A stretch of 64,000 nucleotides of DNA from Hydrotalea sandarakina (GTDB taxonomy: Bacteria > Bacteroidota > Bacteroidia > Chitinophagales > Chitinophagaceae). The translations under genes and the position numbers were made by a program. Each line of letters starts with the position of its first letter. The stretch's first letter is position 1. The notes beneath the pieces were generated by a model that searched no databases, was not told the DNA's origin, and saw nothing but the letters and a program-made list of their open reading frames with translations. Positions 61,574-64,000 of the stretch are shown here, in pieces. The DNA lies in NCBI RefSeq assembly GCF_003254115.1, contig NZ_QKZV01000005.1, positions 233,489-297,488 on the forward strand, in the 5' to 3' direction.

Positions 61574-62755
61574 CTAGCGATAAACCATGGTATTTGGATG
61601 AAAGGTTTTCCATGAATGCCAGAATTCCTGATAACATTGAACCGGTTGTAAACGGGCACCTTTTGACGGACCTTCTACACATTCACCTGCCATATTCCAA
61701 ATGGTGTGTGTAGTGGTATCAATCAATAAATTATTGGCATATTTCTGAAAGCGTAACACGTTGTTGCCAAAATCGGTATGAAAAGCATGAAAAGACGCTG
61801 TATCACTTTCCAACACAATGGCAATAGGTTCATTGTCTATTTCATCATTGAGTACTTGTTGTTGTGTTAATGTGTTCCAATCATAAGCTTTGGCTTTGTT
61901 ATGCTGAATAATGCCTACCACCCACGATTTGGGTTTCCATGATGCTGAGTCGCGTTTTTCCAATTTGCTTTTTACGGTTCCCTTATCATAATTCTTTAAC
62001 TCGGCATATTGTTTTTTAAACTTCTCATCCGGTTGTAAAATCAACGAATTGGGATACTCCATTAGCCATGCTGCCAAGGTTAATTGATTACAAGGCAATT
62101 CCTTTAATTGCTGCCCTTTTAATGGCCCGGCAATGGCTTCACCTGTTGCCTGCCGCCACCAGCTTTTAGTAGTGGAATCTTCAAACATGGCATTAAAATG
62201 ATCCATGCCTACCAATCGGAATGTTTCCTTTTTCCCATTTACTTCAGGGCTATATACCCTACCGGTTCGGCAAACTGTGCAATACGTAACTAATATTGGC
62301 ACACTACCTATACTATCGGCTATTTGATGATGGTACCCTATTATTTGTAACGGATAGGCCTTTGCGATACCATTTATTACCACCCCAATTACTAAACTGT
62401 TCTTATAAGTAGTGTCATTGGTTGCATTGGCAAACCATTGATGTTGGGCTTTATAAAACATTTTATCGGCCTGAAACCGATAATTAAACAAGTAAAAAAC
62501 AGCAATATATGCTATACCCAACAGTACAACAATTAGTTTCGGAAACCAAGCCTTTCCTCTATAATATTCTAAAATGGGATAGCTGATCAATGCATAGCCT
62601 ATCAATCGCAATAAAACAATGTGTGTGCTAATAAAATAAGCCAAGTCTATGCTATTCATTTGCTGGCTGCCGGGAAATGGCATTATAAAATATACGCGTA
62701 AAATTTCGGCGGCAAACAACCATAACACCCCTACAATAAAGAGAATGCTTTTCAT
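61574..62755 (-). CDS. DUF3179 family membrane protein
   Basis: 393 residues. An N-terminal group of membrane helices (about 5-115) is followed by a DUF3179 domain: WFANATNDTTYKNSLVIGVVINGIAKAYPLQIIGYHHQIAD, then LVTYCTVCRTGRVY with the conserved C-T-V-C pair (about residue 158), and a repeat of similar strands near the C terminus (TFHPNTMVY). Function unknown; the C-x-x-C pair may bind metal or act in redox. Most relatives lack the long membrane part. Confidence 0.87.
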   Translation of the reverse strand: MKSILFIVGVLWLFAAEILRVYFIMPFPGSQQMNSIDLAYFISTHIVLLRLIGYALISYPILEYYRGKAWFPKLIVVLLGIAYIAVFYLFNYRFQADKMFYKAQHQWFANATNDTTYKNSLVIGVVINGIAKAYPLQIIGYHHQIADSIGSVPILVTYCTVCRTGRVYSPEVNGKKETFRLVGMDHFNAMFEDSTTKSWWRQATGEAIAGPLKGQQLKELPCNQLTLAAWLMEYPNSLILQPDEKFKKQYAELKNYDKGTVKSKLEKRDSASWKPKSWVVGIIQHNKAKAYDWNTLTQQQVLNDEIDNEPIAIVLESDTASFHAFHTDFGNNVLRFQKYANNLLIDTTTHTIWNMAGECVEGPSKGARLQPVQCYQEFWHSWKTFHPNTMVYR

Positions 62756-62999
62756 ATTATAAATGATTGGGTTCTATTTAGATGACAACAGACTTTTATC
62801 CTGGCACTGAACCTGCAAAGTGCTTTATTGAAAATACGAATAAAACCAACAAAACAAAAAAATTATAGGCTTCATTCTTTCAATAAGCTTTATACAATGA
62901 GATATGATTTAGCTAGTCTAGCTAACTAAAACGATTGAATTTTGTAGAGAGATAATTAATGATAAGCTATTACGCCTGGCTAGCAATAAATGGAATTAA

Positions 63000-63668
63000 T
63001 TATTGGCTATTTTGTATTTTTTGTAGAATAGACTGTAATTTTCTTTTACGCGGCAATACATGGTACAGTTTTAAGCTGCCAACCAATAGTAGTACCAATC
63101 CAATTAATAAGTAAGCAGGCGCAAGGGTAAACAACCAAACCCATAATAAAACTGCAATACCTAAACCGGCAGGAATATAACCGGCGTAAGTTTCGGTAGT
63201 AAGCTGCTCAATGCTGCTTTCCAATTGAGGTTCAATGCATGAAACCAAAATGGTCGCATACTCAGCATGAATGTTTTGGGCCACCAATAATTCACAAATC
63301 ACTTCATCTGATTTACCTTGGGCTTTCCAGTCGAAAATTAACTTCCAAAGTGCCGTAGATAGAATGCCGTTGGCAGACTTATTAAAAGCACTTAAGGCCA
63401 AAGCATTGCGTAAAGCCTGATAGGCTTTATTACTTTCTGCCAGTGCATCATCTAAATGGCGGATGGCTAATTCTTCCTGTAAATCTTTTATATGGTGGTT
63501 GGATAAATAAGGCATCCCTTCTTTGGCTACACGCAGCAATTCCCTATCGGGTAAATGGCGGTATTCGTTTCTAACTATGCTAAGGTTACGCAAGGGGTGA
63601 TTTTTTAGGATTTGAATAAAGGGGTTATTATTAAACGTAAAAGTAATAATCGCATGTGTGCTATGCAA
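63000..63668 (-). CDS. Membrane protein, function unknown
   Basis: Up to 222 residues; the only upstream start is a TTG at 63668, and there is no clear ATG, so the N terminus is uncertain (another TTG lies about 25 codons in). The first part is helical and charged (REYLPDRELLRV-like region, then EELAIRHLDDALAESNKAYQALRNALALSAF). A C-terminal pair of hydrophobic segments (about 172-200) precedes a basic tail. No family recognised; neighbours give no clue. Confidence 0.5.
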   Translation of the reverse strand: MHSTHAIITFTFNNNPFIQILKNHPLRNLSIVRNEYRHLPDRELLRVAKEGMPYLSNHHIKDLQEELAIRHLDDALAESNKAYQALRNALALSAFNKSANGILSTALWKLIFDWKAQGKSDEVICELLVAQNIHAEYATILVSCIEPQLESSIEQLTTETYAGYIPAGLGIAVLLWVWLFTLAPAYLLIGLVLLLVGSLKLYHVLPRKRKLQSILQKIQNSQ

Positions 63669-64000
63669 GAAACGTTACATACAGTTGTTGTAGTATTTTC
63701 TATACAATTCTTTATTAACCTATTTAACATAATATCAAATAAAGGAGCTAAAATGCCCATTTTACGGGCTTTTGAGCTAATTTGTTCGACACTTGTTCGA
63801 CAGAAACAGCAAACAAGCCAGTGTTTTCAAGCCTTTCATCGAAGTAAGGTCGAACTTGTATCGAATCTGTCTCGAAGGAGGTACGAAAAAAGGTATTCAA
63901 GCAATGGTAGTGTTTAGAAAACTGTGTAAAGGGGTGAGGCAGTCAAAGGCTAAAAGATGAGTAGAGATGAGTAGTTTGGGTTGACTGCCGATTAATTACC
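63669..64000. other. Gene-free end region with a repeat element
   Basis: 332 nt without a convincing gene; a 101-codon plus-strand frame from 63612 is rejected. The main feature is the 11-nt-phased repeat at 63786-63898. Confidence 0.6.
63786..63898. repeat. Dispersed repeat with 11-nt-phased TCGA motifs, right copy
   Basis: TCGAC at 63786 and 63797 (11 nt apart), then TCGAA at 63839, 63850, 63861 and 63872 and ACGAA at 63883, each exactly 11 nt after the last, ending in AAAAGGTATT at 63889-63898. The left copy at 1647-1733 has the same order (two TCGAG, a spacer, phased CGAA, AAAAGGTATT). Confidence 0.6.

Noticed and set aside
62910..62927. Short inverted repeat TTAGCTA-GTC-TAGCTAA
   Set aside because: 7-bp stem without a T-run or clear position relative to a gene; likely chance in AT-rich DNA.
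63612..63917. 101-codon plus-strand frame at the window end
   Set aside because: It overlaps the start of the membrane protein gene and the phased repeat; the product is basic and low in structure.

Overview
The window looks like chromosome of a Bacteroidota bacterium, most likely of the Chitinophagales/Chitinophagaceae type (inference). The DNA is AT-rich, several promoters fit the Bacteroidota -33 TTTG / -7 TAnnTTTG pattern, and Shine-Dalgarno sites are mostly absent. Family markers agree: DUF4270 lipoprotein, a CarboxypepD_reg-like TonB receptor, and an alternative complex III (Act) locus joined to an aa3/caa3-type oxidase. No prophage, plasmid genes or CRISPR array were seen. Coding density is high and most genes are housekeeping.

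Layout. 0-6.4 kb: a C45-type acyltransferase-like lipoprotein, a VOC protein, a TPR membrane protein and a TonB receptor with a small secreted protein before it. 6.4-10.2 kb: the oxidative pentose-phosphate operon gnd-zwf-pgl. 10.4-24.2 kb: AhpD-like protein, 2-oxoacid:ferredoxin oxidoreductase beta subunit, JmjC/cupin protein, TsaC/Sua5, RNase HII, heme A synthase, a patatin-like membrane protein, a cell-wall amidase, envelope proteins, a kelch lipoprotein and a DUF4907 protein. 24.3-32.8 kb: acyl-CoA dehydrogenase, MarR and Lrp regulators, hydrolase, GT2, a lone DppC-type permease, and an O-antigen ligase/Wzz-like pair.

32.9-33.2 kb holds the most unusual object: a free-standing RNA gene with its own promoter-like sequence and terminator. 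It folds as a type II (Leu-like) tRNA, but about 77 nt of structured RNA sits in its variable arm and its anticodon loop lacks U33. 33.2-36.7 kb is a sulfation operon (APS kinase, arylsulfotransferase-like protein, two small membrane proteins, a sulfotransferase). 36.9-38.1 kb holds trmB, a DUF5522 protein and an alkyltransferase-like protein without the catalytic Cys.

38.2-54.1 kb, all on the minus strand, is a respiratory supercluster: actABCDEF (quinol:cytochrome c oxidoreductase), coxB, coxA, cyoE, two subunit III genes, a subunit IV, a SCO copper chaperone and DUF420. It encodes a quinol-to-oxygen chain plus its assembly factors; heme A synthase (ctaA) lies 23 kb away. Two strong hairpins followed by T-runs inside the cluster suggest internal termination or attenuation.

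54.4-64 kb: purN, RidA, a DODA-type dioxygenase, an MFS transporter, a SIMPL protein, a REP-associated tyrosine transposase (RAYT) embedded in its palindromes and tandem repeats, a DUF3179 protein and an unknown membrane protein. Two copies of a dispersed element with 11-nt-phased TCGA motifs lie near the two ends of the window.
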